64,000 nt of DNA from positions 33,405 through 97,404 of the forward strand of contig NZ_JADCKL010000011.1 of assembly GCF_014982975.1 (NCBI RefSeq). Reading direction: 5' to 3'. Position numbers and translations under genes: made by a program. Source of the stretch: Claveliimonas monacensis (lineage in GTDB: Bacteria; Bacillota; Clostridia; Lachnospirales; Lachnospiraceae). Under the pieces are notes generated by a model. That model ran no database searches, was not told the DNA's origin, and saw only the letters and a program-made list of their open reading frames with translations. Below, piece by piece: positions 8,464 through 17,667 of this stretch; the first letter of the stretch is position 1; each line of letters opens with the position of its first letter.

Positions 8464-8499
8464 AAATGTCTTGTTTGCTTGGCAACAAGACATTTTTTT
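8464..8499 (+). terminator. terminator after the DUF262 gene
   Basis: AAATGTCTTG pairs perfectly with CAAGACATTT around a 12-base loop, followed by T residues. The 250 bases between it and the next gene contain no recognisable coding or structure apart from the ribosome site. Confidence 0.85.
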
Positions 8500-8756
8500 G
8501 TAAAATGTTTCCATATTTATGAGAAAGTCAAAAATCGACACTCACTAATGTTTACATCAAGTCTGCTTCATCAGGCAACGCAGAAATGATGGCATTTGAC
8601 TTTGAAAAGCTTTGCTAATTCTATGGATTGAAGTCCTGACCAATCGTTATTTTTTATTCCTTTCATTCTAGTAATCGTCCTTTATTATAGTAAATAATAA
8701 TGAAAAAGATATATACATTAGATGCATCGGAATAATTACGATATGGGAGGACACGT

Positions 8757-9428
8757 ATGGTAAAAAAATGCTTACTTACAATAGGAATCTTCACAATAAT
8801 AGCGATCTGTTTCATATATATATTGGTGAATTTGAAATACCAGAATGAATGGATTACATATAAGCCGAATCTGAAATCCAGACTGGAAAACAACAGAGAT
8901 TGCTTTTTATGTGGTGAAAATTCAAAAAGTCTTATGGGATATTACCGGAATTATGGAGATCTTCTTCTGGTATATCTTCCAACCTGGGATATATGGCCAG
9001 CCCATATTTTTGACGAAAACATTGATGCAGCTGGATCCAGTAGTATAATGGGAACAAGTCAGGATGGTCTATACCGTTATAATACTGATATAATGAAAAG
9101 TCGTGGCATTTCGGAGATTACGATACAGACTACAGAGAAACAAAGTAGCAAATGGGATGTAGAAGTGTTAGAAACAATGCTGTGTTCAAGGTGCCTGGAA
9201 AAAGTAGCAGAAACTTTGGAAATTTCTTCAGCTAGAAAGGACTGCATACCCGAACCTTTCTGCCTTGTTAACGCAGAAGATCTAAGAGTATATTCGTTGC
9301 AAAGAAAGGATAAAACTAAGATGATTGATGATTTCTATGTATCAATAGATTTTAAATCAGAAATCAAAAGTTTATTGGCTGTTTATGCACCTGACAATAA
9401 AATGGCATCCTTAATGGTTAACCAGTGA
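8757..9428 (+). CDS. membrane-anchored protein with paired cysteines, unknown function
   Basis: Residues 5-25 form a single N-terminal membrane anchor (LLTIGIFTIIAICFIYILV), leaving a ~195-residue extracellular part. Cysteines occur as a C-F-L-C pair near residue 50 and a CSRC pair near 143, suggesting a metal site or disulfides. No family recognised. A broken paralogue lies at 57717-58345 with the same landmarks (KSL..YYRN, C..CL.K, P.PF, L..YSLQ). A strong ribosome site (GGGAGG) precedes the ATG. Confidence 0.75.
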   Translation: MVKKCLLTIGIFTIIAICFIYILVNLKYQNEWITYKPNLKSRLENNRDCFLCGENSKSLMGYYRNYGDLLLVYLPTWDIWPAHIFDENIDAAGSSSIMGTSQDGLYRYNTDIMKSRGISEITIQTTEKQSSKWDVEVLETMLCSRCLEKVAETLEISSARKDCIPEPFCLVNAEDLRVYSLQRKDKTKMIDDFYVSIDFKSEIKSLLAVYAPDNKMASLMVNQ

Positions 9429-9681
9429 TTATAATAAAATTTTCTGAGAGTATAGGTAAGAAAAATGAGATAGGAAAATATGAGTGTAATATAACCAGAA
9501 TTCCTATTTTTGTTAAAGTTTAGTATACATCCGATGTGTACTGCCGGCAGCACCTTTTAATGGGATAATAGTACTGAATGTCGTATATTCGGCAGGAGGA
9601 TTTATGCAAAAATATTATGTGGTAAATTAGCAGGAATCATGGAATATTGACTTCTAAAACAGAGGAGGATATGAAACAGGC

Positions 9682-10032
9682 ATGAGGATTTATGATGTAC
9701 TTAGGAGAAAGATTGCTGATTGCGAAAGTATTACAGAATTTGTCAGCCTGATTTATGCTGCAGAGCGTGAGGCGTATGTTATGGCAGGGAATCAAAAATC
9801 ATTGGAGACTGTCCCTATTTATGACTTTGTAGAGTATCTGGATCAGGAGGATAAGTCTAAAGAGTCAGGGTGCCAATGTTGCGAAGGCGATGAAGCATTG
9901 TTTGAATCAGGAGACCTATTAGTTTTTATAAACAGTACTGGTGTCATGTCCTTTTTTAAGAAGAACGATATGGAACCATTCTGTGAGGTGCAGGTAAAAG
10001 ACTGCCCGAAATGCGGGAGAAAGTTCAGATGA
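9682..10032 (+). CDS. small zinc-ribbon-like protein, unknown function
   Basis: The 116 residues end in KDCPKCGRKFR and contain an earlier CQCCEGDEALF segment, giving two cysteine pairs that could hold one zinc. Between them is LLVFINSTGVMSFFKK. Similar small proteins are common on Lachnospiraceae mobile elements; the role is unknown. The best ribosome site serves a 4-codon ORF (ATG 9671) whose TGA overlaps this ATG as ATGA, suggesting coupled re-initiation. Confidence 0.7.
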   Translation: MRIYDVLRRKIADCESITEFVSLIYAAEREAYVMAGNQKSLETVPIYDFVEYLDQEDKSKESGCQCCEGDEALFESGDLLVFINSTGVMSFFKKNDMEPFCEVQVKDCPKCGRKFR

Positions 10033-10068
10033 TTTACTGGGTTTATTACAAGATGTAGTAGCAAATTG

Positions 10069-10265
10069 TTGACACATACCATATCCTGTGTTAATGTATA
10101 GTTGAATATAATTTTATGCTCTTAGAATTAGAATCTATGAGTAAATGAATTTCCTTCCAGATCCATTCTGGAAGCACATTTTTAAGAAGCAGTGGCAGCT
10201 TCTATCAAACTGAATAGAAATAAAATTATGGCATTTAGAATGAAAGATTCTAAGTGCCCTTTTTT
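10069..10265 (+). ncRNA. leader element L1 (promoter, hairpin, terminator) before gene 10345
   Basis: TTGACA at 10069, a 17-base spacer containing ATATCCTGTG, and TAATGT at 10092 form the promoter. A hairpin (TTCCAG/CTGGAA) followed by GC and a T-rich stretch lies mid-leader. GGCATTTAGAAT at 10230 pairs with ATTCTAAGTGCC and runs into TTTTTT. The layout matches L2, L3 and L4 elsewhere in the window. A roughly 160-base terminated RNA or an attenuated leader is expected. Confidence 0.7.
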
Positions 10266-10344
10266 ATTCAGAAAAAAGGAAAAGGAGGATTGAAAATTGC
10301 CATAGTATCAGAAACGCTAGAGAAAAGAAATGGAGGATGATGGA

Positions 10345-11106
10345 ATGAATCAGCAGTATTTGAAAGGAATCAGCAGCATCATGGGATCAGGAGAGAGTGT
10401 GATCTTCCCGGCAACAGAAGGAAATATTATTAGTTTTCTTAAAATGAACCAGATGGCAGAACGCTCAGAAATCAGGACATTAGATGGAAAGAAATTCCTG
10501 ACAGCGCTAAAAGATGCAGTGATTGACATCTGCCCGGATAAAGCATTTTTGGAAGATAAAATCCGGCCGCTTTTAGGACGGGTAAAAAAAGGGATGGAAA
10601 AGGTCCCGAAACTTCAGGTGATCGAAGAAAATGTGCTGGATAAATATGAACCGCCTATGCCGGACTGGAACTGTCTGTACTGGGAGGGAGTCAGCGATGA
10701 GGAATATGAAGAACTCAGAATCATGAAGAAACCAGTAATGCTTGAGTATGAAGCTTTTGGCAGAAAATACCCGATCCAGCTGAAAGTGACCAGCTATCTG
10801 AATAACGGAAATCTTGCAATCCAGATGTATGATTGGATCGAAGGATATCCAGAGCCTTGGGCTATGCTTACCGTCAATCTTTGGGACATGTGTGAAAAAG
10901 ACTGTGCCTATGTGGATACCAATAATAATGGGAAAAAGATTCTTGATTGGATCAAAACAAATAATCTTGGAAGAGTTACTGGGAGAGAAAGATGCAGCGG
11001 ATATTGCAAGTATCCGGAGGTACATTTCAATGAAGAAAGGCTGCGGGAATTAGATCCGGACGGATACGAAAAATACGAAGAACAATTCCGTCAGGCCGCA
11101 GCATAA
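10345..11106 (+). CDS. DUF4313-like protein
   Basis: The C-terminal ~120 residues match the pattern I associate with DUF4313 of mobile elements: GNLAIQMYDWIEGYPEPWAM, LTVNLW, CAYVDTNN, ILDWI, CSGYCKYPEVHFNEERLREL and DPDGYEKYEEQ. The N-terminal half is not recognised. No enzymatic motif is evident; function unknown. The ATG at 10345 is chosen because GGAGG at 10332 is spaced 8 bases; an in-frame ATG at 10330 overlaps that site. It is the first gene after leader L1 and begins a run of replication/processing genes. Confidence 0.75.
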   Translation: MNQQYLKGISSIMGSGESVIFPATEGNIISFLKMNQMAERSEIRTLDGKKFLTALKDAVIDICPDKAFLEDKIRPLLGRVKKGMEKVPKLQVIEENVLDKYEPPMPDWNCLYWEGVSDEEYEELRIMKKPVMLEYEAFGRKYPIQLKVTSYLNNGNLAIQMYDWIEGYPEPWAMLTVNLWDMCEKDCAYVDTNNNGKKILDWIKTNNLGRVTGRERCSGYCKYPEVHFNEERLRELDPDGYEKYEEQFRQAAA

Positions 11107-11155
11107 TCAGTTAGAAAATAAGCCCGAACAATGAAAAGAAATGGAGGAATACAGG

Positions 11156-11701
11156 ATGAAAAGCAGTGCAAAAGATAGAAATTATGAAAAGACGACAAGG
11201 CTTATGGAACGCTGCCGGCAGGAAGTAGGCAGAAAGGGAATACACAGACAGAGAACAGGAATACCGGTTTCAGATTATATACGTTTTCAGGATATTCCGG
11301 AAAAAAGTATCTGTGTGACATCACAGTTTGAAAATGGTCTGTGCGGAGAGATTTTCTGGTATCGCAGCGGTAATGATATTTATCTGGTGCATGGCAATAT
11401 CCGCCCGATTGAGCAGACAGTATGGTTAAAGATGAATCGAGAAGGATTTGGTGAAGTCCTTCATTTAAAATTATCTGAGGACGGTACGTGCGGACAGTCC
11501 GAAATGATCGGAAAAGAGCCGAATGCGGTATCACCCTTTGCCAGTGTAGAACAGTTTTATGATGATTCGATCTGGCCGGAGTATTTGAAAGGAAAACAGC
11601 CCGATGATGGAGGAGCAAAATTCCGTGAAATTATTCGGGAAATCATACGGCTGATCGGAACAGATTTTAGATATGACCTGGAATCAATGCAGGCAGGATA
11701 A
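11156..11701 (+). CDS. hypothetical protein between DUF4313 and ssb
   Basis: I do not recognise this 181-residue protein. It has a basic N-terminal stretch, a strand-rich middle (CVTSQFENGLCGEIFWYRSG, IYLVHGNIRPI) and a helical end. No membrane or signal segment. GGAGG is spaced 8 bases before the ATG at 11156. Its position in the DUF4313-ssb-recD2 run suggests a role in element maintenance. Confidence 0.65.
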   Translation: MKSSAKDRNYEKTTRLMERCRQEVGRKGIHRQRTGIPVSDYIRFQDIPEKSICVTSQFENGLCGEIFWYRSGNDIYLVHGNIRPIEQTVWLKMNREGFGEVLHLKLSEDGTCGQSEMIGKEPNAVSPFASVEQFYDDSIWPEYLKGKQPDDGGAKFREIIREIIRLIGTDFRYDLESMQAG

Positions 11702-11724
11702 GGCATTTAGGAGGAAATCTTACA

Positions 11725-11838
11725 ATGTCTTTTTTTATGTTCTCTGGCAGGCTGTTTGAGCCTGCCGGAGATGACAAGGAGGTACAGCATGAACGTTACA
11801 TTGATGTCTGGCTATATAGCAACAGAGCCGACGTTTAA
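11725..11838 (+). CDS. 37-codon upstream ORF overlapping the ssb start
   Basis: An ideal ribosome site (AGGAGG, 8-9 bases) precedes ATG 11725. The product begins MSFFMFSGRLFEPAGDDKEV and the ORF ends inside ssb in another frame, 50 bases past its ATG. A 10-bp hairpin (11744-11768) lies within it, just before the ssb ribosome site. It may be a leader peptide coupling or adjusting ssb translation rather than a functional protein. Confidence 0.45.
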   Translation: MSFFMFSGRLFEPAGDDKEVQHERYIDVWLYSNRADV

Positions 11839-12526
11839 TACGTTCCCCAAAAAGAAGAAAAGAAGAGGGGACACCCTGAAAAAGGGTATGGCTGCTAATT
11901 TCCGTATTTCCGTTAAACGAGGATATATGGGAAAAGACGGTCAGAAATATGACTATTTTTCCTGTTCCGCCTATGATGATAGTGCAAAATATATCAGAAG
12001 ATATATTCAGGAAGGAGACTATGTTCTGATCCGTGCAGTTTTAAAGAATAATAATTATGAAGATGAAGACGGAGAAATGGTATATAGAGATGTCCTTGTT
12101 ATTGAGCGGATAGAACTCATACGAGAACGTAACGATGAAGAGGATTCTGATTATGATGAAGACGAATTCTATGATGATTATGAAGAGGATGACGAAGAGG
12201 AAGACTATGATGAGGACTACGACGAAGAGGATGATGAAGAGGAAGAAGAGGATGAAGAAGAATATGAAGAAGATCTACCAAAATCCAGGAAGAGAGGCGG
12301 CACTTCTACCCGTAGGCGTCGGCGCCCGGCAGAACGGAAAACTGCGGATCGGAATAAAAGAAAAAGCGGCAGTGTGAAGCAAAAAGAAGTAAAGAGAAAT
12401 GTGTCGAGGAAGAAGCCTTCGTCCAAACGAGAAAAAGTGGTGGGACTAAATGAGAGAAAGTCCAGGGAAATAGACGATGAGTTCGAGACACTTGGCGAAG
12501 AAGAAGACAATTTTGGATTTGATTAA
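11789..12526 (+). CDS. ssb: single-stranded DNA-binding protein with long acidic and basic tail
   Basis: The first ~110 residues are an OB fold of SSB type (MNVTLMSGYIATEPTFNTF, FRISVKRGYMGKDGQKYDYF, then IQEGDYVLIRAVLKNNNYED). An exceptionally acidic run of Asp/Glu and Tyr follows (~113-165), then a Lys/Arg-rich stretch (~167-220), and an acidic end ...EEEDNFGFD that resembles the partner-binding tip of SSB. It should coat single-stranded DNA during element transfer or replication. The ATG at 11789 has AAGGAGG 6 bases upstream. The helicase gene lies two genes downstream. Confidence 0.85.
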   Translation: MNVTLMSGYIATEPTFNTFPKKKKRRGDTLKKGMAANFRISVKRGYMGKDGQKYDYFSCSAYDDSAKYIRRYIQEGDYVLIRAVLKNNNYEDEDGEMVYRDVLVIERIELIRERNDEEDSDYDEDEFYDDYEEDDEEEDYDEDYDEEDDEEEEEDEEEYEEDLPKSRKRGGTSTRRRRRPAERKTADRNKRKSGSVKQKEVKRNVSRKKPSSKREKVVGLNERKSREIDDEFETLGEEEDNFGFD

Positions 12527-12567
12527 CAGCAGGGAAGTACTTCTTCCCTGAGAAAGGGAGAAGTTCA

Positions 12568-13293
12568 ATGGAGAAAAAATGGAAAGCATTTATCATGAAA
12601 TATCGGGATTTTTGTATTGCGGCTGGTATCGTAGGTTTTCTTTTAGGACCATTTTTATGGCCCTTTTTTCTTGCGATTATCTTAAATACCCTGTCGCTTA
12701 CAGTGCCGATTCTGCTGGTATATAGTTTGATCAAACAGCCATGGAAAAAGAAAGGAACGGAAGATGGAAATAAAGACAAAAAAGCACAGAGTGAATCGTG
12801 CAAGAAAGAAACAAAGAAACCGCATGATTTTTCACAGCACTCAAAAAAGGAAACAAAGGAGTCAGAGAAACGTCCGACTCCTTCGCAGACTGCAGAGCAT
12901 GAGGTAAAAAAAGCGGATGAACAGCTTACCCCACAGGAAAAGCCTAAGACAGTATCGGGAGAGAATCCGCTAGGAAAGGGGACAGAACATAGAAAGAATA
13001 AGACGGTAAAAGTGCCGCAGGAAGTAGAAGACTGGTATGAGTTAACAGGTAAAAACCGTATCTTACATATTTCCCGAAGCCTTTTAAACAAGCGTGTATT
13101 TTCCTTTTCGGTTGCTCAAGATGGGATGTGCAGCATGAAATCAAAGGAAGGTTTCGCAAGAGTTGCTGCAATCCGTGATTTCCCAGGAAAGGAGATGCAA
13201 GCGCTTTGTGCAATTATCAACAGAGAGGGAGAGATTCAGGCAAAGGTAAATGGAAAATATCTGTGGATCAGCAGAAGAAGGAGGCAGCCATAA
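12568..13293 (+). CDS. membrane protein with charged linker, unknown
   Basis: Residues ~15-55 form one or two membrane segments (IAAGIVGFLLGPFLWPFFLA then ILNTLSLTVPILLVYSLI). A ~90-residue Lys/Glu/Ser-rich, probably disordered linker follows, then a ~90-residue C-terminal domain (WYELTGKNRILHISRSLLNK to LWISRRRRQP) that is strand-rich and basic. No family recognised. It ends directly before the RecD2-like gene, whose GTG follows the stop. A 7-bp hairpin (AGGGAAG/CTTCCCT, 12531-12549) without a T run precedes it. Confidence 0.7.
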   Translation: MEKKWKAFIMKYRDFCIAAGIVGFLLGPFLWPFFLAIILNTLSLTVPILLVYSLIKQPWKKKGTEDGNKDKKAQSESCKKETKKPHDFSQHSKKETKESEKRPTPSQTAEHEVKKADEQLTPQEKPKTVSGENPLGKGTEHRKNKTVKVPQEVEDWYELTGKNRILHISRSLLNKRVFSFSVAQDGMCSMKSKEGFARVAAIRDFPGKEMQALCAIINREGEIQAKVNGKYLWISRRRRQP

Positions 13294-15486
13294 GTGGAAT
13301 GCAGATTTTGTGGCACGGTTTTTTATAATAGTGAGAACGGATATACTGTTGCAACCTATGCGACAGATGAATTGCTTCCTGAAAAAGCTCAGAAAGAAAA
13401 CGGTCAGTTTGTCGCTGTAGGATATGAGCTGCCACAGGAATCCGGGCTAAACTATTCTTTTTCCGGTAAATGGAAGGACTCTGCAAAATATGGGGAACAA
13501 TTCCATGTAGAGTCTGTGCAGATACATCTGCCAACGACTGGTGAAGGGGTAAAAGCATATTTAAGCTCAGGACTGATCAAAGGGATTGGACCGGTACTTG
13601 CAGAACGGATCGTAGAAAAATTTGGAAAGCATACTTTTTATGTTTTTGAGCAATGCCCGCAGAGACTATTAGAAATCCCGGGGATTTCAGAACGAAAATT
13701 AGAAGAGATCAAGGAAAGTTACCGAAAAAGCGAAAGCCTTCGGAAACTTTCCCTTTTTCTTTCGTCAGCAGGAGTAACACCGAAAAAGCTGCAGAAGATA
13801 CAGAAACATTTCGGGGACGCTGCGGTCAGTATTGTAAGAAAAGATCCATTTCGCTTATGTGAAATTGAGGGTTTTGGATTTCAAACTGTAGATCCAATAG
13901 CGAGAAAGGTGAAAAATTTTAAACCGGATAACCCACTCCGCCTTCGTGCAGCAATTCTTTATGTTCTGCAGGCTGCAGAGAGTGAAGGACACCTTTATCT
14001 GGAAGTGCCCGAAATTTTGCAAAAAGTCCGTACTTTAATCCGCCAAAAAGGAAAAGATCCCATAGTAACAGAGCGGAAAATACGGGATGCAGGAAATTCT
14101 CTGTTAGGAAAGAATGAACCATTAGTATGCAGTTACCGGAGAATCTATCTTCGGAAAAATTATGAAGATGAGCAGGGAGCAGCTCTCCAGTTAGCCATGC
14201 TTTGTAAATGCAAGGTGCCACAGAGAAATGTAAAGGAAAAGATACACCAGTTAGAAAAAAAAGAAGGGATCTGCTTGACGCCTAAGCAGAGAAAAGGCAT
14301 TGAAAACGCTTTTAACAATCCAGTTTCCATTATCACCGGCGGGCCGGGAAGCGGGAAAACGATGATCCTTCGATTTATCGTTATGATTCAGGAAATGCTA
14401 GATATGGACAGCATGACTTTACTGGCGGCACCCACTGGCAGAGCACGGCAGAGAATGTACGAAACTACAGGTTATCCTGCGATGACGATCCATAGAAGTA
14501 TCGGCCTGACCGGAGAAGCAGGCGAAGATGCATGGAATCCTGGGCAGAGCCTTCCGGATGATCTAATTATTGTGGATGAATGCAGTATGGTGGATATGCA
14601 TTTGTTTGCAAAATTCGTTAAACAGATCAAAAAGGGAAGCAGAATACTCTTTGTAGGAGATAAGGATCAGCTGGAGTCAGTTGGTCCGGGAGACGTGTTC
14701 CGGGAACTGATCCTTTCTGGAGTCATTCCGGTTACAGTGCTTGATCAATGTTTCCGTCAGGAAAACCAGACAATTCTGGAGAATGCCAGGAAGATTAATT
14801 TTGGAAAAACAAATTTGGTATATAATGACTGCTTCTGCTTTGTACCGGCGCAGAACCAGGAAGTGGCAGGTCAGAAAATAGAAAAATTGTTTTGCTCAGA
14901 GTGGAAAGGAAGGAAGAGATCAGCAAATGCAGTACAGGTATTAACTGCTCGAAAAGAAGATGCAGAGATTTTAAACCAAAAGATTCGTGATCGGATTAAT
15001 CCGGCTGCACCGGGTAAAAGAGAAATCAAAAATGGAGGCAGGACTTTTCGAATCCAAGATAAGGTCATGCAGACCAAGAATATAGATGAAATTTCTAACG
15101 GAGATATTGGCGTAGTAGACCGGATTTGGCAAAAAGATGGGATTTGGCAGATGGATGTAGATTTCGGTGATGAGCGAATTAAGACCTATGCAGAAAATGA
15201 GCACTGGAATCTTGAACTTGCTTACGCAATTACCGTTTATAAAGGGCAAGGCTCGGAATATGAAATCGTGATCATTCCGGTTTTATCTTGTTATTGGAGA
15301 GCATTAAGGAGAAATCTTTATTATACTGCAGTTACAAGAGCAAAAAGAAAAGTGATTTTAGTCGGAAGTAAACAAGCGCTGGCTCAGGCAATCCGTACCG
15401 GCAAAGGAAAAGGAAGAAACACGATTCTTGGAGCCAGACTGCGGAAAGTTTATCGCTATTTAGAATCTGAAGAGAAAATAGCATAG
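13294..15486 (+). CDS. RecD2-like SF1B DNA helicase
   Basis: The 730 residues have the RecD2 layout: N-terminal OB-like domain, helix-hairpin-helix region (LIKGIGPVLAERIVEKFG, LLEIPGISERKLEEI), then the helicase core with Walker A TGGPGSGKT near residue 350, LAAPTGRARQRM (Ia), IVDECSMVD (II), GDKDQLESVGPGDV (III), LDQCFRQ (IV), YAITVYKGQGSEYEIVIIP (V) and YTAVTRAKRKV (VI). RecD2 enzymes unwind DNA 5'-3' without RecBC. The GTG start is supported by GGAGG 8 bases upstream. Encoded with SSB, it probably serves element replication or transfer. Confidence 0.92.
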   Translation: MECRFCGTVFYNSENGYTVATYATDELLPEKAQKENGQFVAVGYELPQESGLNYSFSGKWKDSAKYGEQFHVESVQIHLPTTGEGVKAYLSSGLIKGIGPVLAERIVEKFGKHTFYVFEQCPQRLLEIPGISERKLEEIKESYRKSESLRKLSLFLSSAGVTPKKLQKIQKHFGDAAVSIVRKDPFRLCEIEGFGFQTVDPIARKVKNFKPDNPLRLRAAILYVLQAAESEGHLYLEVPEILQKVRTLIRQKGKDPIVTERKIRDAGNSLLGKNEPLVCSYRRIYLRKNYEDEQGAALQLAMLCKCKVPQRNVKEKIHQLEKKEGICLTPKQRKGIENAFNNPVSIITGGPGSGKTMILRFIVMIQEMLDMDSMTLLAAPTGRARQRMYETTGYPAMTIHRSIGLTGEAGEDAWNPGQSLPDDLIIVDECSMVDMHLFAKFVKQIKKGSRILFVGDKDQLESVGPGDVFRELILSGVIPVTVLDQCFRQENQTILENARKINFGKTNLVYNDCFCFVPAQNQEVAGQKIEKLFCSEWKGRKRSANAVQVLTARKEDAEILNQKIRDRINPAAPGKREIKNGGRTFRIQDKVMQTKNIDEISNGDIGVVDRIWQKDGIWQMDVDFGDERIKTYAENEHWNLELAYAITVYKGQGSEYEIVIIPVLSCYWRALRRNLYYTAVTRAKRKVILVGSKQALAQAIRTGKGKGRNTILGARLRKVYRYLESEEKIA

Positions 15487-15602
15487 AGATGCTGCCGTGT
15501 CACTTGGTTTGTGCCTGAGATGCGGCGGCTCTTCTTGTAATAGTAGAGAAATTCCAGTATAATAATATAGAATTTGAATATGGAAAAGCAGGTGATGATG
15601 AT

Positions 15603-17324
15603 ATGGCACGTGTCGTAGGAATTGGATTACAGGATTTTTCTAAAATTCAGAAAGAAAAAGTATTCTATATAGATAAAACAAAATTCATTAAGGAGTGGTG
15701 GGACTCAAAAGATGAAGTGGTCTTGATTACCAGACCAAGGCGCTTTGGTAAGACTTTGACTATGAGTATGGTTGAACAGTTCTTTTCCATTGCGTATGCG
15801 GAAAACAATTATTTTGAAGAAATGGAGATCTGGAAAGAAGAACGTTTTCGAAATCTGCAAGGGACCTATCCTGTTGTTTCATTAAGTTTTTCATCAGTTA
15901 AGGAACGAAATTATGAAGATGCCAGAAAAAAAATATGTGCAACAATCCAAATGCTCTATCAAAAATATTGGTTCCTTTTAGACGGGAACACACTAAATGA
16001 GCAGGAGAAGGAAGAGTTTTTAGAAGTCACTGCAGATATGCCAGAATATGAGGCTACCTTGACTCTAAAGAAGTTATCCTGTTATTTGAAGCGGTATTAT
16101 GGAAAAAACGTAATCATACTGTTGGATGAATATGATACGCCGATGCAGGAAGCTTATGTGAAGGGATACTGGCAGGAACTTGCAGACTTCATAAGAAACT
16201 TGTTAAATGCAACCTTTAAAGATAATCCGGACTTAGAGCGTGGAATTATGACCGGAATCACCAGAGTCAGTAAGGAATCTATCTTCTCAGGACTGAATCA
16301 TTTGAAAGTTATAACAACAACATCTAACGAATATGCGGACTGCTTCGGGTTTACTAAGGAAGAGGTATTAAATGCCCTAAAAGAATATGGGTTGGAAGAT
16401 CGACAAAATGAAGTGAAAAAATGGTATGATGGGTTTTGCTTTGGGGATATAAAAGATATTTATAATCCATGGTCGATCATCAACTATTTAGATAATAAAG
16501 TGGCAGCACCGTATTGGGTGAATACCAGCAGCAATGATTTGATTGGGAAAGTTTTGCAGGAAGGGAATGTCCAGATTAAAGAGTCTTTTGAAAGGCTGTT
16601 GCGTCAGGAGGCTATATATACAGAAATTGATGAACAGATTATTTATGGTCAATTAGATATTGATGAAAATGCGATTTGGAGTCTTATGCTGGCAAGCGGT
16701 TATTTGAAAGTAAATAGCAGTTATGTCAAGGAAACCAGTAGAGGCTGGAATCAGATTTACGAATTGAGTATTACGAATTTTGAAGTACTTATTATGTTAA
16801 AGAAGATGGTTCGCAGCTGGTTTTCGCCATCAGCTTCAAATTATAATGAATTTATGAAGGCACTCTTACAAGATGATATCAAAGCAATGAACGTATATAT
16901 GAACCGGGTTGCAACTTCGGTGTTCAGTTTCTTTGATACTGGGAAAATGCCGTCAGAAGCTACAGAACCGGAAAGATTTTATCACGGGTTTGTTTTAGGG
17001 CTAATTGTTGATCTTGAAGAACGCTATTCTATTACATCAAACCGGGAAAGTGGTTTCGGACGTTATGATGTAATGTTAGAGCCTAAAAATAAAAAAGATC
17101 CAGCAATACTCATGGAGTTTAAAATTCAGGATCCTGATGATGAGAAAGACTTATCTCAAACAGTTGAAGCAGCCTTAGATCAGATTGACCAGAAAAAGTA
17201 TGCTACCGAATTGATCAAAAAAGGAATCTCTCCTGAGCAGATTAGAAAATATGGATTTGCATTTTGTGGTAAAAAGATATTGATAGGAAAAAGAAGTGCA
17301 GGAATGGAGAACCATTCAGAATAA
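15603..17324 (+). CDS. AAA-ATPase-like / DUF1703 (PD-(D/E)XK) protein, copy 1
   Basis: This 573-residue protein belongs to the family with an N-terminal AAA-ATPase_like domain (FYIDKTKFIKEWW, then LITRPRRFGKTLTMSM as P-loop, IILLDEYDTPMQEAY as Walker B) and a C-terminal DUF1703 PD-(D/E)XK nuclease-like domain (SNRESGFGRYDVMLEP, ILMEFKIQ). The nuclease signature D-x(n)-ExK is intact. These proteins are very abundant in gut Firmicutes and Bacteroidetes; their role is not established. A second copy follows at 17668, and the downstream 200 bases are repeated after it, so gene plus downstream leader form a tandem duplication. Confidence 0.88.
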   Translation: MARVVGIGLQDFSKIQKEKVFYIDKTKFIKEWWDSKDEVVLITRPRRFGKTLTMSMVEQFFSIAYAENNYFEEMEIWKEERFRNLQGTYPVVSLSFSSVKERNYEDARKKICATIQMLYQKYWFLLDGNTLNEQEKEEFLEVTADMPEYEATLTLKKLSCYLKRYYGKNVIILLDEYDTPMQEAYVKGYWQELADFIRNLLNATFKDNPDLERGIMTGITRVSKESIFSGLNHLKVITTTSNEYADCFGFTKEEVLNALKEYGLEDRQNEVKKWYDGFCFGDIKDIYNPWSIINYLDNKVAAPYWVNTSSNDLIGKVLQEGNVQIKESFERLLRQEAIYTEIDEQIIYGQLDIDENAIWSLMLASGYLKVNSSYVKETSRGWNQIYELSITNFEVLIMLKKMVRSWFSPSASNYNEFMKALLQDDIKAMNVYMNRVATSVFSFFDTGKMPSEATEPERFYHGFVLGLIVDLEERYSITSNRESGFGRYDVMLEPKNKKDPAILMEFKIQDPDDEKDLSQTVEAALDQIDQKKYATELIKKGISPEQIRKYGFAFCGKKILIGKRSAGMENHSE

Positions 17325-17522
17325 GATGGAGAAATTGATAGTAGCGGATAGTACAAGGATATGATTTGTCTGCAATTATTTTTGTGCTGGATAGAGAATC
17401 CTTGGTAGATATTAATTTTATTCTGTATAAGCAGAAGAAAAATCATTGCAGATTCTGTGACTCTGATAAAAATAAGATGAAGGAGACAAGATATAGAAGG
17501 AATTTTATATCTTGTCTTTTTT
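17325..17522 (+). repeat. repeated leader element R1 with terminator hairpin
   Basis: The segment from about 17380 resembles 19440-19599 over ~150 bases (shared GTCTGCAAT/GTTTGTAAT, TATTGATTTT-like, CTGTATAAGCAGAAG/CTGCATATGCAGAAG, GGCAGATTCTG-like blocks). It ends with GACAAGATATA pairing perfectly with TATATCTTGTC (17485-17516) and TTTTTT. It lies upstream of AAA copy 2 and downstream of copy 1. Confidence 0.6.
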
Positions 17523-17667
17523 AGAGGATAAACGCTATTGCCAGGAAAACAATGTCGCTTTCAAAATATGCAGGGAGAAACTAATTGTTCGGTATAAGAT
17601 ACTTCATCTGTATTCTATGAAACAAGTTAATTATGGCAGAGATTTAAAAATGATATGGAGTGTAAAA

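Noticed and set aside
9604..9630. 8-codon ORF (MQKYYVVN) with strong AGGAGG
   Set aside because: Stops after eight codons and then continues only as short in-frame fragments; probably vestigial.
12130..12275. Apparent GAAGAGGAT-type DNA repeat
   Set aside because: It is the codon signature of the acidic run in SSB, not a separate repeat or CRISPR-like array.
12306..13091. Long minus-strand reading frame (261 codons) opposite ssb and the 12568 gene
   Set aside because: It is antisense to two well-supported genes, has low-complexity Ser/Phe-rich composition caused by the acidic/lysine codons of the other strand, and no ribosome site.
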